From assembly GCA_034687125.1 (NCBI GenBank), contig JAQGBZ010000487.1, forward strand, positions 1 to 41,388: 41,388 nt of DNA. Reading direction: 5' to 3'. This DNA is from Neelides folsomi (taxonomy: Eukaryota; Arthropoda; Collembola; Neelipleona; Neelidae). The notes under the pieces are model-generated. The model was not told where the DNA came from, did not search any database, and was given only the letters and a program-made list of their open reading frames with translations. The position numbers and the translations under genes were made by a program. Below are positions 1-13,800 of this stretch, one piece after another (the first letter of the stretch is position 1; each line of letters starts with the position of its first letter).

Positions 1-2500
1 GAAAATTAAAAAAATCCTTTCAACCCCCCAAATTTAAAATTGAATTATGTAGTTAATGGTAATTTTTTTCGGCTTTTGTCTTTAAAAAATTCTTAAACCT
101 TTAACGTTGATTAACCAAAAGAATTAAATGACCCATTTTGTTCAGAATTCAACGGTCCTTGATTAAAACATTTAATGTCATGGATTGGCCCTTTAGTTTT
201 TTAATTATTCTCAATAATAAATGTAAACCCCCCCCCCCTTTCCCCCACTCCTCACGGCATTTGGGGTGAATATCTCCGCAACGGTGGACTTTAAAGAAAA
301 AATCTCCCGTCATGTTGATCCTTGGATCTTACTCGACCGGTTGGCATTAAAAGTTTGGTCGTGGGCACAATGGCGAAAGCTGTAGGTCGCCTGATTGAAT
401 TCCCCAAATTAAGCTTCTTATATAGCGGGATTTATAACTTATAACGTTGTAATAATAAATCAAACTTATAATAAAAATATTGTAATTAAAAAGTATACGA
501 ATTAAAAATTGACTAACTTGAAGATACTTACCAGAAAATAAAAGTTTATATAAAAAATGTCTTATAAGAATAATTAAATTGGTTTTATGATTCTCATCCT
601 TCTAATGGTAAAAAGGGTTAAATTGTAAAGATGAGTTTCATTTCAACTTTTACTGCTAGTTTTAGATGTACTTGGATGAATGGTTAAGACGCTGTATAAC
701 AAATGGACTTTTCGTGCGATTATTACCATTGCAATCAACCTTCATGTCCCCTCAAGAACTCTTTGAAGAGAAAGAGAAATGCCGTCGCTCTTTTAATGTG
801 CTAAGTAATAAACTTTCAACTTTCTCTTACTCAAAAAGTTCAAGACTTACTCAACTTTTTTCTTCTTTTTTTCTTCTTCTGAGGAGTCTGTACAAAAATG
901 CATTATTACTTGTGAACATCTCAAAGACTTGAAGCTTGAGTTGAAATGCAACATCTTATTTTTATTTCATGGCCTCATTTGTTGAATCGCTTCATTATGT
1001 ATTAAATAATATTTACAATTTGACGATGTTTATAATTTTTAAAGAACTATATATTAAAACAATTAATCTTAGTTTTAAAAGTTGGAAAAAGAACATCATC
1101 CGTTAATTAAAATTATTAATACAAATGCCTATTTATGTAGTTGCATTTACTAATTATGTAACTTTTTTTTGTAAAAAATGCATTCTGATCTGAGTAATAA
1201 ATAAATCGTGAGAACTTCCCACGTGCATTTAAGATTAAAAAGATGAGTCTCATTTTTCTTTGGAATCTTTTGGAAAAATATATTTGCTTGGAGTTTTGAG
1301 TCCGCTTGAGTCTTCCAGTGTTGGGATTAGGCGAGAAATATATTTGTATTAAATCTCCGGGAATGGGAGTGAAATGAAGTGGGGAGAAATGGACTTTGAG
1401 AGGAAAATGTGGATCAAAATGGGCTTAACGCTCTCCTGAGTCTTTCCCTTACTTTCCACTTTCTATCATGGACCAACTAATCTTTCCCCAAATTGGGATC
1501 CGAATCTAATGGGCGGATTTCCGATCCCAAAGATCAGCTCATATTTCTCATAACTTAATCTCAATTTTCACAAGAACTAAATATATGTATAGAATTACAA
1601 TTGGAATTCAAGCTATCTTTACTTTCTTTACCAAATAAATGAATTTTATTTGGCAAGTGAAATATAAAGGGCAATTCCGGCAGATCTAACCTCTATAAAT
1701 TAGAATATTTTTTATATTAAATTATTAAAATAAATTTAACCAACTTATGGGCCAAATTTTAAAAAGTTTTTAAAATGTCATTGTCATTTAATTGTGAATT
1801 GAGTAAAAGTAGTAGAAAAGAAATAAAGTTTTGAAACAACATCTTGTTTCCCACATCTGTCAATTTGCAAAAGTAAATTGAAGAGGAATTGAGTTAAAAT
1901 CGGAATTGCAGTTGAAATTGCTTAAAAACCTTCCCACTTTTTCCCTTCCTCATCATGTGAAGTGAGAGATGAAAATAAATTAGATTGACTCAATTGAACC
2001 CTCAGAGATTTTTTTGCTCGGGGCCTTGTCTTGCAATTTCCTAACAAAATGTTCAAGTGGACTGCGACAGGAAATTCTTTCTGACTTTTTACTTTATAAA
2101 TATACTTCATACATCTTAAATATAGTACTTTATCTATGTAATACCTTATATGTAACATGTAACACGTAACATGAACAGAGGCATACATAGAGTATAAGTA
2201 AACAGTGTAGAAATTTATAACCTTCATAGAGTATAAAGTATAACTAATATTACCTATATCTCATACGTATTGTTCATATTGAGTTAAACGCTCAAGGCTT
2301 TCCTATAATAAAAAGGAAATGTCCGTAATCCTGTAATGGGAATCCATATAAGCCATTTTGAAAATGATTGAAGTAGTAAGTTGTAATGCAGTGTGAACGT
2401 CTTTTCCGATAGGCTTCGGATTTAACTTGTCCTTGTTCGACCCAAACTGTCCCAGCTGCCCTGCGGTTCATTTGGGAATATATGAGTTGATCTGGACATG

Positions 2501-2540
2501 TTTTGAAACATTTTGGAACAGTTTGGAACAGTTTGGACCA
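2501..2540. repeat. Four tandem copies of a 10-bp unit
   Basis: Successive units are ttttgaaaca, ttttggaaca, gtttggaaca and gtttggacca. The period is exactly 10 bp with one or two substitutions per neighbouring unit. Confidence 0.8.
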
Positions 2541-5500
2541 TGTGTGGTTTTCCATTATTGGCCATTCAAAAATGTTTATTTTCCTTTGGTCTCTTGAGGT
2601 CCTTTGGAGGATTGGTGTGGGAAGTCAAAGGGTGAAAACCTCAGAGAGTCAAAAGAAGAAAATGGAAATAAGTGAAAGTTGTTGTGACAGAATTCACTTG
2701 GTAGCGATGATTAAATTTCAAATATTCATGGTTTAAAGAAAATGAAGAGCACACATTGACTCGCTAAACACACTATTTCTACATAAATACTTCACTTAAT
2801 GTAACTTCACCATTTAATATACCTCATCTCCACTTCACTTCCACTTCACCTATTCTATAGCAGATATTGTGAGAAGTTGAGAATTTATATCTCAAGCTTG
2901 AACCAGAATGTAGAGTGAAATAGGCAATATTAGGAATGTATGGAACCAGAAACAAAGCTGAATTTTAACACCAGAGTTCAACTGAGCCCTCGAGTATGAT
3001 GAGGATTTCAAAACTTTAGAAACTTGGTGGGAGAGAACCGGAGAGTGAAAGCGGGTATTATGTGAAAATTATACGGAAGAGTCATTATAAAGCATAGTTA
3101 ACAAATTAAAAATCATTATTCAAATGTTGTTTAAAGAACGTCTAAATTCAATGTGAATTATTTAATTCATTACATCAACTTATGAAATTATTACTTTTCC
3201 CTTCGGTTTAAACAAAGAGTTCAAACAAGGTTTTCCATATTCATAAATATCATAATGCATAATTAAATATTTTGGAACTTAAAATCTATAAACGATTATA
3301 ATTAATTGATCTTCCAAATACTATTTTATAATTTCTTTTTCTAATTATTATCAATTTTTTAATAATTTTGAACAACATTTAAATTAAAAACAATTAATAA
3401 ATGCGGAAAAATGATAAATGTAAATTTTTGCTGAGGATAAGTAATAAATCATTTCCTTTGTCTCATTTGCATTTTGGAGTATAAAAGGATGTCTGTGGGA
3501 AATATTTATATTCATGGTCTTAAAGCTTTTCTTCAACATGTGTTTACACTCCAAGTGAGAAAGTTGGGAGGGAGCGAGAAACATAATATTTAGCACGATG
3601 ATGTCAACTGGGAATGGAATGTCATTCAACTTCAGAGCTTCACATAAATCACGACTTATCTCTACAAATATATTCAATTATCATCCCTCTTCAAGCTTTT
3701 TATTTGTCATTTCTTGGACTCAGAATTCTACCATTTGTTACTTATTTTTTAAAAGAATTTGAATCATTTTGGACAATTTAAAATATTGATATTTCAATCT
3801 CTTTAAATATATCTAGCGATTTTAAAAAATTGAGCCAATTTTCAAATCTTATACGAAAAAATTCATATCACAGAATTTAGTTTAAGATTTTATCACCGAG
3901 TTTTAGTAACTCACATTTTCAATTTTTTTAAATTTCTATTTGTTATCAAAAATATCGTGTGAATGTATTCTCAAAATGTTGTTCATTTGTAAATTTTAGG
4001 AATAAAGTTGATTGATGGAAGAGTTCAACCGAGAGCGTATTTTCCCACGTGGTTTATTTGGGCAATTGAGTTTCGTGTTAATAAGAGTGAGTGAAAGAGT
4101 GTGATAGATGATGCGTTGGTTGTGTGTTTGTTGGCGGGTGAATTTGGCGGATTGCCACAGGGCCGAGGATTAGCTCGGCGGGTTGTCCAGTGTGAGTTTC
4201 TCCTCTGTTTCCCCCGGGACCCATCCTTCCCAATCACCCACACATAAATCCACGGACATACAAAACTTTTTCCGCAATTTTCACCCTCACACGATTCGCC
4301 AAAGTGTGGGGGAAAAGAACACGTCATAAAACATCCATTCTTTTACATTCACTCTTCTTTTATGCACCAACATTTTTATTCCATGACCTCCACGAAGAAA
4401 ATTTATATTTAAAATTGCAATCAATATTAAATAACTTTTACTACGAGTGGGAAACTATTTAATTTGTTGTAATTAATCACACTTAATCTTAGACGAAGTT
4501 GAAATGAATCTTGATCTCGAGAAAACAAAGTTATGCCTGAAATTGAGAATAAATGCTGATCTCATGGAATCGTCAGCTAAAAGCTCAACCCGATTACCGA
4601 TATCTTCTAATCCTCTTTCCTTCTCCGCGTGTCTTCATGTGATTAGCTGTAAGAGAAAGGATAATTTCCACCTCACTTTCATCTTCAAAGATCTGTTGAA
4701 ATCTAATCAATTTCTCCTTCCTTTCCTTGTAATTGTTATTTCACTCTTCTTCTCTCCTTCACTCAACAACTCTTAAACAGGCTCGAACAACTTTCAACAT
4801 ACAAATTGATAAATGAATAAAAAATACAAAAAATTCTTTGTTATATTCTCAACTTTTTTTCATCTTATCCTTATACAAATACACAACAAAAGTATTTGGA
4901 ATACCTTATACAATACCCATATGATACAATATACAGATACTTATATTACAGATACAGTTTCTAATATTCAATAATAGGTACTTTTAGGATATTTGAAGTA
5001 GAGTATATATATTATTGATATATTTGTCACATTAAAAAGAAATTTATTACTTACTAAGCTTAGTATATATATTTATATACAAGTGGTTGAATAATGAATC
5101 AAAGGTTGAGACAATCTGTCATAAAGATTCTGGAAGTAATTCATCGGAATTTTATCTCCTAAAGTTCTTGAATGGTAATAGGAGGATTAATATTGTGGAG
5201 ACTTCTCTTCCTCTCATTCAATTCATTGAATGCAGTGAATGGGAGAGAATGTGAAAGGAAAATATTTTCCCTTCCTGAGTCAATACGAGCTTTTTTCTCC
5301 TTCATAAATCAGCCTTCTTTAAGGGCGGGTGGGGCGGCGATTTTGTCCCAGAACCCCATTTTCGCCCCATCACTCCAAGTTTGAAACCTCCCGCCTCCTC
5401 CACACCACTCAACTTTCAAATCTCCCGCCTCCGCCCCACTCAAACTCAATTTTTAACCCTAAGAGAAAGAGTTGAAGTGTCACTTTGGAAATGTCAAAAA

Positions 5501-5623
5501 CTTTATGCTTTCCCTCCATTTTATGTCTTTTATCCCTCTCATGCTTTTCCTCTTTATTACGACAAAAGCTTCCGTTGGGCTTTTACTTTATAACTCAAGA
5601 GTTGTTATGAGCAAGGAAGACCA

Positions 5624-6166
5624 AAAGCATCCAAAGCATCTTTAGAATCGAATAGTGAAACTCCTTAAGTCCTTTTGGCTTCTTCCATACCATGATTAAA
5701 GAAGCATTTTGACAGATTTTATAAAGAATCTAAAGCATCCAAAGCATCCAGGGAAAAATAAAGCATCCGTAGCTTCAAAATTACATAAATGAACGCTTAA
5801 CAAGCCTTATTTAAGATAAAACGAGGGAATTTTTGAGCAAAACAGAAAAAATATCTAGTTAGGTTAGGTTATAGTCCCTAAATTAATTTTTGTTTCCCAA
5901 AACAGCTGAGAGGAGTTTTATTGAATTAAAATAGGTTTTCACATCTTCCCGTAAAAATTTGGCTGATTTCAATATGGAGAGTTAATTTTATTTGTGATAA
6001 TTATATTGAAAATGATAGTATGAGACAGTTTAAGTGGAATTTTAGTATAGATTAAAAATACAACAATGAAATACATATTTATGTATTTATATATAATAAA
6101 ATAATAAAGCATCTAAAGCATCCGTTTAAAAAAATAAAGCATCCATTTAAAAATAATAAAGCATCC
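5624..6166. repeat. Clustered AAAGCATCY 9-mers
   Basis: Nine copies of AAAGCATCC or AAAGCATCT, all in the same orientation, start at 5624, 5633, 5732, 5741, 5760, 6106, 6115, 6136 and 6158. Three pairs are directly abutting (5624/5633, 5732/5741, 6106/6115), giving true 9-bp tandem doublets separated by unrelated sequence. Confidence 0.8.
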
Positions 6167-7781
6167 AGTGGTCTGAGAGACATATGGGTTTAAAGGCAGT
6201 ATATAGTTTCACTCATGACAAAATGGTTTTACTTGTCCTAAATGGTCTCAAACTCTGTACAAAAAGTTTAAACCAAGTTTTTGATCATTTCGGATTACAA
6301 GTTGTCTTTTGGAACCACGCGCCCGCATGTTTGTCATGCATCAATTTCTGTCGACTTTACATCGCCATTCCTTCCACATACATTGACTCCTCTCTCAAAG
6401 AGATCCCAAAAAGAGGAGAAGATAGAGAGATAAATTCAAAGATAAAGTGCGTAGAGTTGGGGAGAATACAAGATCACTCCCCATTCAGACCAATTGGAAA
6501 AGTTGGAACTGAGAGAGAAAAATCCTCAAAATTAAGGATTCTTTGCACACATGCAAAAATCCGCCTTTCGCAAACTTTTTCTTTCAACTATTTTTCAACG
6601 GTCAAAAAAAAAGATCTCCAATCAATTTTATTACTATTGAAAATTATTTTTATGAAAAATGTTGTCAGCATTTTTTGCAAAGCATGAAACTTTTTGAAAT
6701 TGAGGTTTATATCTTTTAATAATATTAGAATCGGTCAATACCTAAAAATTATTAATTTAAACAATCGTTATAAAAATTATTTATAAAAATGTTATGTAAA
6801 TATATTTATCTACACTAATTAATTAATTAATCTTTCTATTATTATAATGAGATTTAAATTGTCAAATCAAAAAGATTCTTAAATTTTAATTTAACTCCAA
6901 TTTTGAATAATTATAATTTAATATGAGTCCATTTGCTTTGAAGTTGATTTTCCCCTTTGTGAAGCATGAGATTAGAAATGAGGTTTAATGAAATGGTCAA
7001 ACGGTCCAGCGACCTGACCATAAAATGTGTCAAAGCTAATGGGAAATCTCCTCGACATCTCGCGTATCTCCCCCACACATCCAACTGATATATTATCCTC
7101 CACAATTCCACATGTATTCTCCTTTGTCGTACACGAGTAGTTGTAATGCGAATGTGTCCTCGAGTGATTAAATGGTCCTTTGACTCCTTGACCAAGATGG
7201 ATGAGGGCGAATACAATTAGCAGAGTGGATGCAAAGTGTTCGGTCATTCAATGACACAAAAGGTATCCTCATTGTGTTCATTCCCATACCCAAATTCTTT
7301 CCTCGTCTCTTTTACAACAAGATTCCCAACAAGAACCTTCACAGAGCAAAGTTGAGCATAAGAAAGGAGAATTTCTCTCCCATCACAGACAACGCATGTC
7401 TTTCCCTTTCCAAACTCACCAAACTCCCGAATTCTCTCAACATTCTCTCCGGGAAGTGAGGAGAAGAATTTTCTCCGCTCTCCCGATCTCCTTCAACCCT
7501 TTTCAACTCCAACACATAATTAATTCAACTCCGCGCCTTCACACGCATTTTTAATTAACACAACTTTGAAATAAAATTAATTCAACTTTCTTTAATCAAG
7601 TCTTAAATTACCAATCATTAAAGTTTTCAATATTATACCTATACTTACATCTTAAAATTGTAGCTTTATTCTTGGAAATTATGTCCCGGTGAGGTGGAAG
7701 AGTTTTAGAAATAGAGTTTTGTTGTACTTGGAAAGTGTCAGGATTGTCTCTCCTGTGTGAGTGGGAAGTGAGGAGATCCGC

Positions 7782-7790
7782 ATGGGGTAA
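7782..7790 (+). promoter_or_regulatory. Two-codon upstream ORF (Met-Gly-stop) before the MCT-like start
   Basis: ATG GGG TAA lies 45 nt upstream of the predicted start codon, in a different frame. If transcription begins upstream of 7782, this minimal uORF would be in the 5' leader and could reduce initiation at 7835. The transcription start is not known, so the role is inferred. Confidence 0.25.
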
Positions 7791-7834
7791 AAAGTGAGTT
7801 AGACGGACAGATTTTGACGGGGAGTTTGGGAAGG

Positions 7835-10800
7835 ATGCGAGGCGGAGGATACGAAGGAAGTCCCGGGAGCTACTTTTACAGACCGGGAAACAGATATGAA
7901 GAGGAAGGGGAAGCCCTGAGGAGACTAAAAACTTTCAATACTCCCACACACCTTCAACAGGTAAATTAAAACTTTCCTTCTTCCTTAAACTAATTGAGAA
8001 AGAAAAGTGCAAAAGAGATGTTAAAAGAAAATCTTGAGATTTCAATCAAATGGCTTATAAATGAATGCTAAGCTTATTATTGTTTGCTAAATGTGAGAAT
8101 TTGTAGTTAATAAAAAGGATATAAGTAATTACACGTTTACTTCATATGATATATCATTGAACCAAACTATTAACTTAAAGTGATCAGATTTAATTTAATT
8201 ATTAATATTTAATTTAATTTTCGACTTCTATGAATTTGGGTAGAATTTAGTAAATGAGTCATTTAAAATGATGATCTTTATTGGTCATTAAAAGCGATGT
8301 CCCTTTAAATGATTAAATGACATCAATCAAATGGCAAGTTGTGCATTTTATTACATCCTCTTCCACCCGTTGACTTTTATGGCCAAGTTCTCCTACTTTA
8401 CCTACATTCATTTCATTCATAGTTTCAGGAGACTCAAAGTATGTCAAGGCGCTCTTTAACCAAAAGAAATTCACTTCAACAATTTTACTATCAAAGTACA
8501 ATAAACCTAACAAATAAAATCTTCTGTTGCAGTAAAAATACACGAACTAAAAAAGTCCTAAAGAAATTATCATTAGACTTGTCTTAAATGACTAAATTAA
8601 CTTAAATTTGAAAATTCATCCTTTTTTGAATAAAATGGGCACATTTATAGTATAAAAATATTTAAAAATCACTCAATATTTTATATAAAATTTTTCATAT
8701 TGAAATTTTTGTATTAAAATTACAGTTATTTTATTTTTTTGTTCGAATACCTATTATACTTCTGATAATATTTCTGTATTGATTCTGATGTCTGGAAAAA
8801 TATGATATACGGGAATTATTTAAATCCATGTTTCATTACATATTAAAGTAAAGGAATAAAATATGACCGGAAATAGTTTTGAGTGGGAGGTTCATTTTTG
8901 ATTCTGGTTAAAATTCAGCGTTGAGTGCGTGGGTTGGGTTGGAACTGTTGGATGTTTGAACCAAAGGTTTTATTCATTGGGTGGGGAGTCCCTTGAGAGA
9001 TCCCCGAATTTGAGACTGAAAGAGATGGATTCATATTCACCTCTCATATCTCATGAATAACATCTCTAATATTCCGTACCCACAACATTCCTTTACTATT
9101 TCATGTCGCATTAGGTATTTTATCAAAATTATATCATATACGATATCTGTATATTACATTCGTTTTATATTATACAATCTGCATTTATAGTATTTATGAA
9201 ATCCAAAGAGCAACATTACACCTCTGAGAGTGAAGGACTAAAGATGAATTGTTAATCTTCCCCTCAACCACTTTATAAACCAAAGTGCACAGGCGAATAG
9301 TAAAAAATTATAAAAAATTAAACATTGTAAAATCCGCCAGGTTTAGAATAATTTAATGAACCTATAAATAATCTTCTTTGAATTTTGATTAACCATTATT
9401 ATTTTAAAAATAAAAAACGATTTATATTCATAATAGTTCTCAACATTTTATTTTATCCATTAAATGTATCACAATGGATAAATGGGTGAAGGTAAGAGGA
9501 ATATAAAACAAAATATTTCTCTTTAGGATTCTGCTAAAGGGTTTAGCAAAGTGAAACGTGAATGATGGAAGAACGAGAGTTCCATGTTTAATAGACCTGA
9601 AACGAGGAGGAAAGAAAGAGTGAAAATTTCTATAGGTTTTATTTTAGGATAATGGGCCCACTTTCTTCAAGGATTGTCTTTCTCACGTTTCGCCTCAGGA
9701 AAGTCAAGGTTTCTCATGGAAAGACCTAAAGATTTGAACAAGAAAGACTCATAGACCCAAGGAGAAACTCATAGAGAAGCTCATGGAGAAATTCACGCTC
9801 GTAGAGGAACTCAGGAACTCGTAGAAGAACTAATGGAGAGATTCAAAGAGTCATAGAGAGATTCAAAGGTGTATGCAATAGAACATAGAAAAGAGATTGA
9901 AAGACGCATAGAGATCCTCATAGACATGAAGGAAAGTCTGATGGAAAGTCATGGAGGAATGAAGGAATAGATGAAGGAAGGGAATGGAGGAATATGAGAG
10001 ATATTTTCCCCCTTTTCGCCTTCTTTCTCTCGAGGGCGAAGGAAGGAGACGAAGGAGGAGAATGAGAAAACGTGCACGGAAATTTTGATCCGGCCATTCT
10101 TCCTTAAATTAACCGGAGCTCAGGAGGACAATTTGGGATTAGACGAACATTGAGACCCCATCGACTCCCATTTGTGACTTCATGGCCTCTTATGGGGACG
10201 TTCATGAGGACAACAACAGTTTTTAAATGCTCGATCAAAATTAAGCTTTGTGGGTAGAAAATCCATATAGGAGAATAACACCAGAAGGTCCAATATTTTT
10301 ATTTTAGATTTTCTCAAGGTATTTTGTTCTATTTTTCTACATTTTTCTTTTAGTATTAAGTATTTTAGATTTTCTAGGCACACTTTGTATTACATTTTAC
10401 GCTACATTTATTGTTAGTATAGGAAAATGTAACAGAATGTAGTTTTTATTTCCCGCGTACCTCAGAATGGGAAATGGGAATTGAAAATTCTGAATGGTCG
10501 CCCAATGCTTGAAATGGGCCATAAAGGGAATGCAGAGTTTGGGCGAAATGGTCTCGCTAAAAGAATTGTAGTGCTATTAGAGCTAAATGTTTGGGAATTA
10601 TCCTAATTAAACTCCCTCTCATTGATTATTAACCTTATGGGGAAGTTCCTCAATTGTCCTCGCCAGTTCAATGAAGACAATGGGAGAAGTGAAACCAAAA
10701 GTACGAAAGCGGGGAAAAGGACAAAAGTAGATTTTGATTTCCAAAATTGAATCTAGAAAATAAAAGTCTTCAATTTCCATTTAGTCAAATGAGATGGGCG

Positions 10801-13800
10801 AAATGAGGTCAAAGGCTGTAGGGGAATTGGATGAAAAATTTATAATTTCAAATATCAGACCTTCATAAGATTTATATCTATATTTATATGAAATACCTTT
10901 CATAGTACAAGGTATCTGTACAAGTAGAATATCCTTATAGTTTACATACGATGAAATGAATATAATATAGAGTAGGTATGAAGTTACAACAGATAATATA
11001 AAACGGTCCACCTTATATTTTGAGTGCATTAAAGTCTCTTATTACATATCTCATACAGTCCTTTATGTTTAAAGTTTGAATGCACGAAATATTTGAGGCA
11101 TTATATGGTATTTTATAAGTATGTAGAATCCAGGTATTTGATATTTGACTTTTGTATGCATCAGGGATTTATAGGAAAGAACATAAAAGCATTATTCATA
11201 ATATAAAATGGAGCCAAGGGGCTATCACTTTTATTTTTATCCATGATAAACCCTATTTATTAAAATATATCACATACATTTTACGTATAAACTTTAACAT
11301 TTCAAAAGCAGTATACAAAAATATAAAAAAAACTATTATAGGAAATATAACATTACTTGAATTATATGTTATAAGCAATATAAACGATATATAAAAATAT
11401 AACTGTGCAGAAATGAAATGATGTTAAAAATATAAGTATAGTAATGCGATGTCTGTATTAGTAGTTTAATATAGTTATATATGAAGTTATAAATTGTTAT
11501 TATAATAATATAAGGACGATATAAAATGATATTTTAGGTTCTTTTGGAGTGTGAATAAAATTAAATGTATTGAGTGAAAGGATGCGATGGAAGTCAAATG
11601 GCTTCCCGCATCGTGTCCCGTTTGACTCCTCTTTGGTGAGCGATGTGTAAAAAGGCTCAATTGAGAATTTGGCGGGTGCCGCGTTGAGGATTTTCCTTTT
11701 CCTTCCGGAGTTCTGTGCCGGATCTCGCATCACTCACGGGTCATGAAAACGAAGGAAGACTTCCAAGAAATCTCACCACTTTGGGAATCTCTGGGTTGTG
11801 CCGAGGTTTGGAATTTGGAACGATTTGTAACCTCAGGGCCATCTCCGCTCATTGAAGAGGAACTGGCTGAGCAAATAAAAGTGAATTGTAGGGAAGATAA
11901 ATCTCGTCAAACTGTGGAATATTATATTTGCCGGGTAAATAACTGTACAATTTAAATTCAAATTCGATTGAGGAACCGCAGCCGCTCCACCGCCAGACGC
12001 ATCCAATGTTTTATCAACCGGATCGCATGCTGACAATGGCAAATTTCTCCCCAACAAATCCAAAGGCGGCGAAGTTGAAAGGAATTTACGTCCAGGGTCG
12101 CCGAGCTTCCCGCAAATTGAAACATTCTTTTGTCGCATTGAGAAATTGAGATGGGGAGAAATCGTGAACGAGAAATTGAAAAAGAAAAAAATTCAGAAAA
12201 ATTTCTGCTTTGAGTTCAAATGCAATTTGCACTCAGGATCATTATTTAGATATTTTGAACGATAAAAATATGGAAGTCTGAATAAGTACTTGAATGCCAA
12301 GTGGAGATAAATTCAGTTTTTGCAAATTTTAAAATTTCAAATTTTTTAGAACATTTTTCCCAAATTGAAAAATCTTGCAATTTCTTTCAAAATCCAAATT
12401 GCGCATATTTTAACATTACCTTTGTAAATGTAATTCAATCCAACTTTGGAAACTTCATCTTTTTCCAATGTTCTTAGAATAGACCTTTTACAATTACATA
12501 GTCAACTTAGTGATCAGTAAAATGGGACTTTAGTAATTTGATCCAAATGAATAGTAAATGTTACTTAATAATTTAGCCGAGGATTTCCACTTGAGACTAA
12601 TGATTACATCTCGTTAATTAACAAGCTTTTCTCTTAGAATCTAAAATGACAATTGTTCAGCCCGATTCCCATTAGACATTATTTAAAGTCTCGTCATTTC
12701 CATTAATAATTACTATTAAATTTTAATCCAGATTGATTGGCTTTTCTGATACACATTGCAATTATAAAATTACGAGTATCATTATTCAAAGCCAAAGTTC
12801 ATAGTATCGTGTTAATTAGGATTTAATGATGTTAATCAAATTAAATTCCCATATTTCAACTTCACATTCAAGCTTCGTTAATTTTTATTAATGAATTTGG
12901 GTTTAAATTAACAAGTTTAATTCCCACGTTCTTTCCCGACTTGAACAATACCCATTTCATACCCCTTTTGATCTTCACTAAAAATGAGCAAATAAATGAA
13001 GGAGAAAAGGTAGAATAGTTGAAGAAATAAAGTTGAAATGGTTCAAGTTTCATTTGAAGGTTTTGGGAAAAGTCAAAGGGATAGTTTTTGAGTCGAAAAG
13101 GATCAGTCTGAGGGTAATGGAACTAATTGGGAACTTTGGACCAAACTTCTCTTTTCTCCCGGTCCGAAATCTCTAAATTACTCGCACTCAATGAGACTTC
13201 AAAGCCTTCGAGTCCTCACGCTCATCCATTATGCAAATTCATTCAGCAAATTTATTTGAACACTCCTTGTTTACTCCCAAATATATACCATACTTAAAAG
13301 TATCAAATATACGACGCGAATCTTTGTGCAAATTCTTATCTCCAGATACTTAAATTCAGATCAAATTTCGTTTCTCCACCCATTACATCATGTTAACGCT
13401 TCCAGTAAGTTAAATTCAAAAATCAATGCGGGAAAGATGTACTCAATTAAATCATGATTGACCATTATGAAAAATGTTAAATGCTTTTAGAAATTAAAAG
13501 TTCCTTCAAAGGAATATTAATTTATATGAGCAATTTCTGTAAGTGGAGGAAACGGAGGGAAGAGAAATGTTATAAAGTGAGATTTTAACTCTTTTTTGAC
13601 TTTTCCATTTGAAAACGTGTTTTAGGGAAAGAGGGAACATACGTTCCACAAACTCTCGTCTTGAATAATAATTTAAAAGTGTTAGTTTTAAATTTGCCCA
13701 TCTGGCGAAAGGAAAATATTCGACATGTGTTTTTTAAGCCTTGCATATCTAAAATACATTTTTTTCTTTGCTCCAAAAAATCTGAATAAAATTCACACAC

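Larger units (their letters stand above)
1..7834. other. Noncoding flank upstream of the MCT-like gene
   Basis: I see no supported gene here. Open frames are short and lack family resemblance or plausible exon borders; the longest (6184-6687, 167 codons) has no domain I recognise. The stretch is AT-rich with a run of 11 C at 228-238, a four-copy 10-bp repeat at 2501-2540, an AAAGCATCY word cluster at 5624-6166, and AT-rich tracts full of ATAC/GTAT steps near 2100-2290 and 4890-5080. More GC-rich islands at about 4120-4310, 7010-7230 and 7680-7834 could hold promoter or enhancer sequence, but no specific motif can be assigned. Confidence 0.6.

Noticed and set aside
227..385. Open + frame of about 52 codons with a Trp-rich end, after a C-run and pyrimidine tract
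   Set aside because: No AG acceptor at a sensible place, no start codon, and no family resemblance. It could be the last exon of an upstream gene, but the window gives no way to show it.
5859..5870. TTAGGTTAGGTT, matching the arthropod telomere repeat
   Set aside because: Only two and a half units inside ordinary sequence; too short for an interstitial telomere array.
6184..6687. 167-codon open frame, the longest in the upstream flank
   Set aside because: Composition follows the local DNA, no domain or signal peptide is recognisable, and no plausible splice partners are seen.
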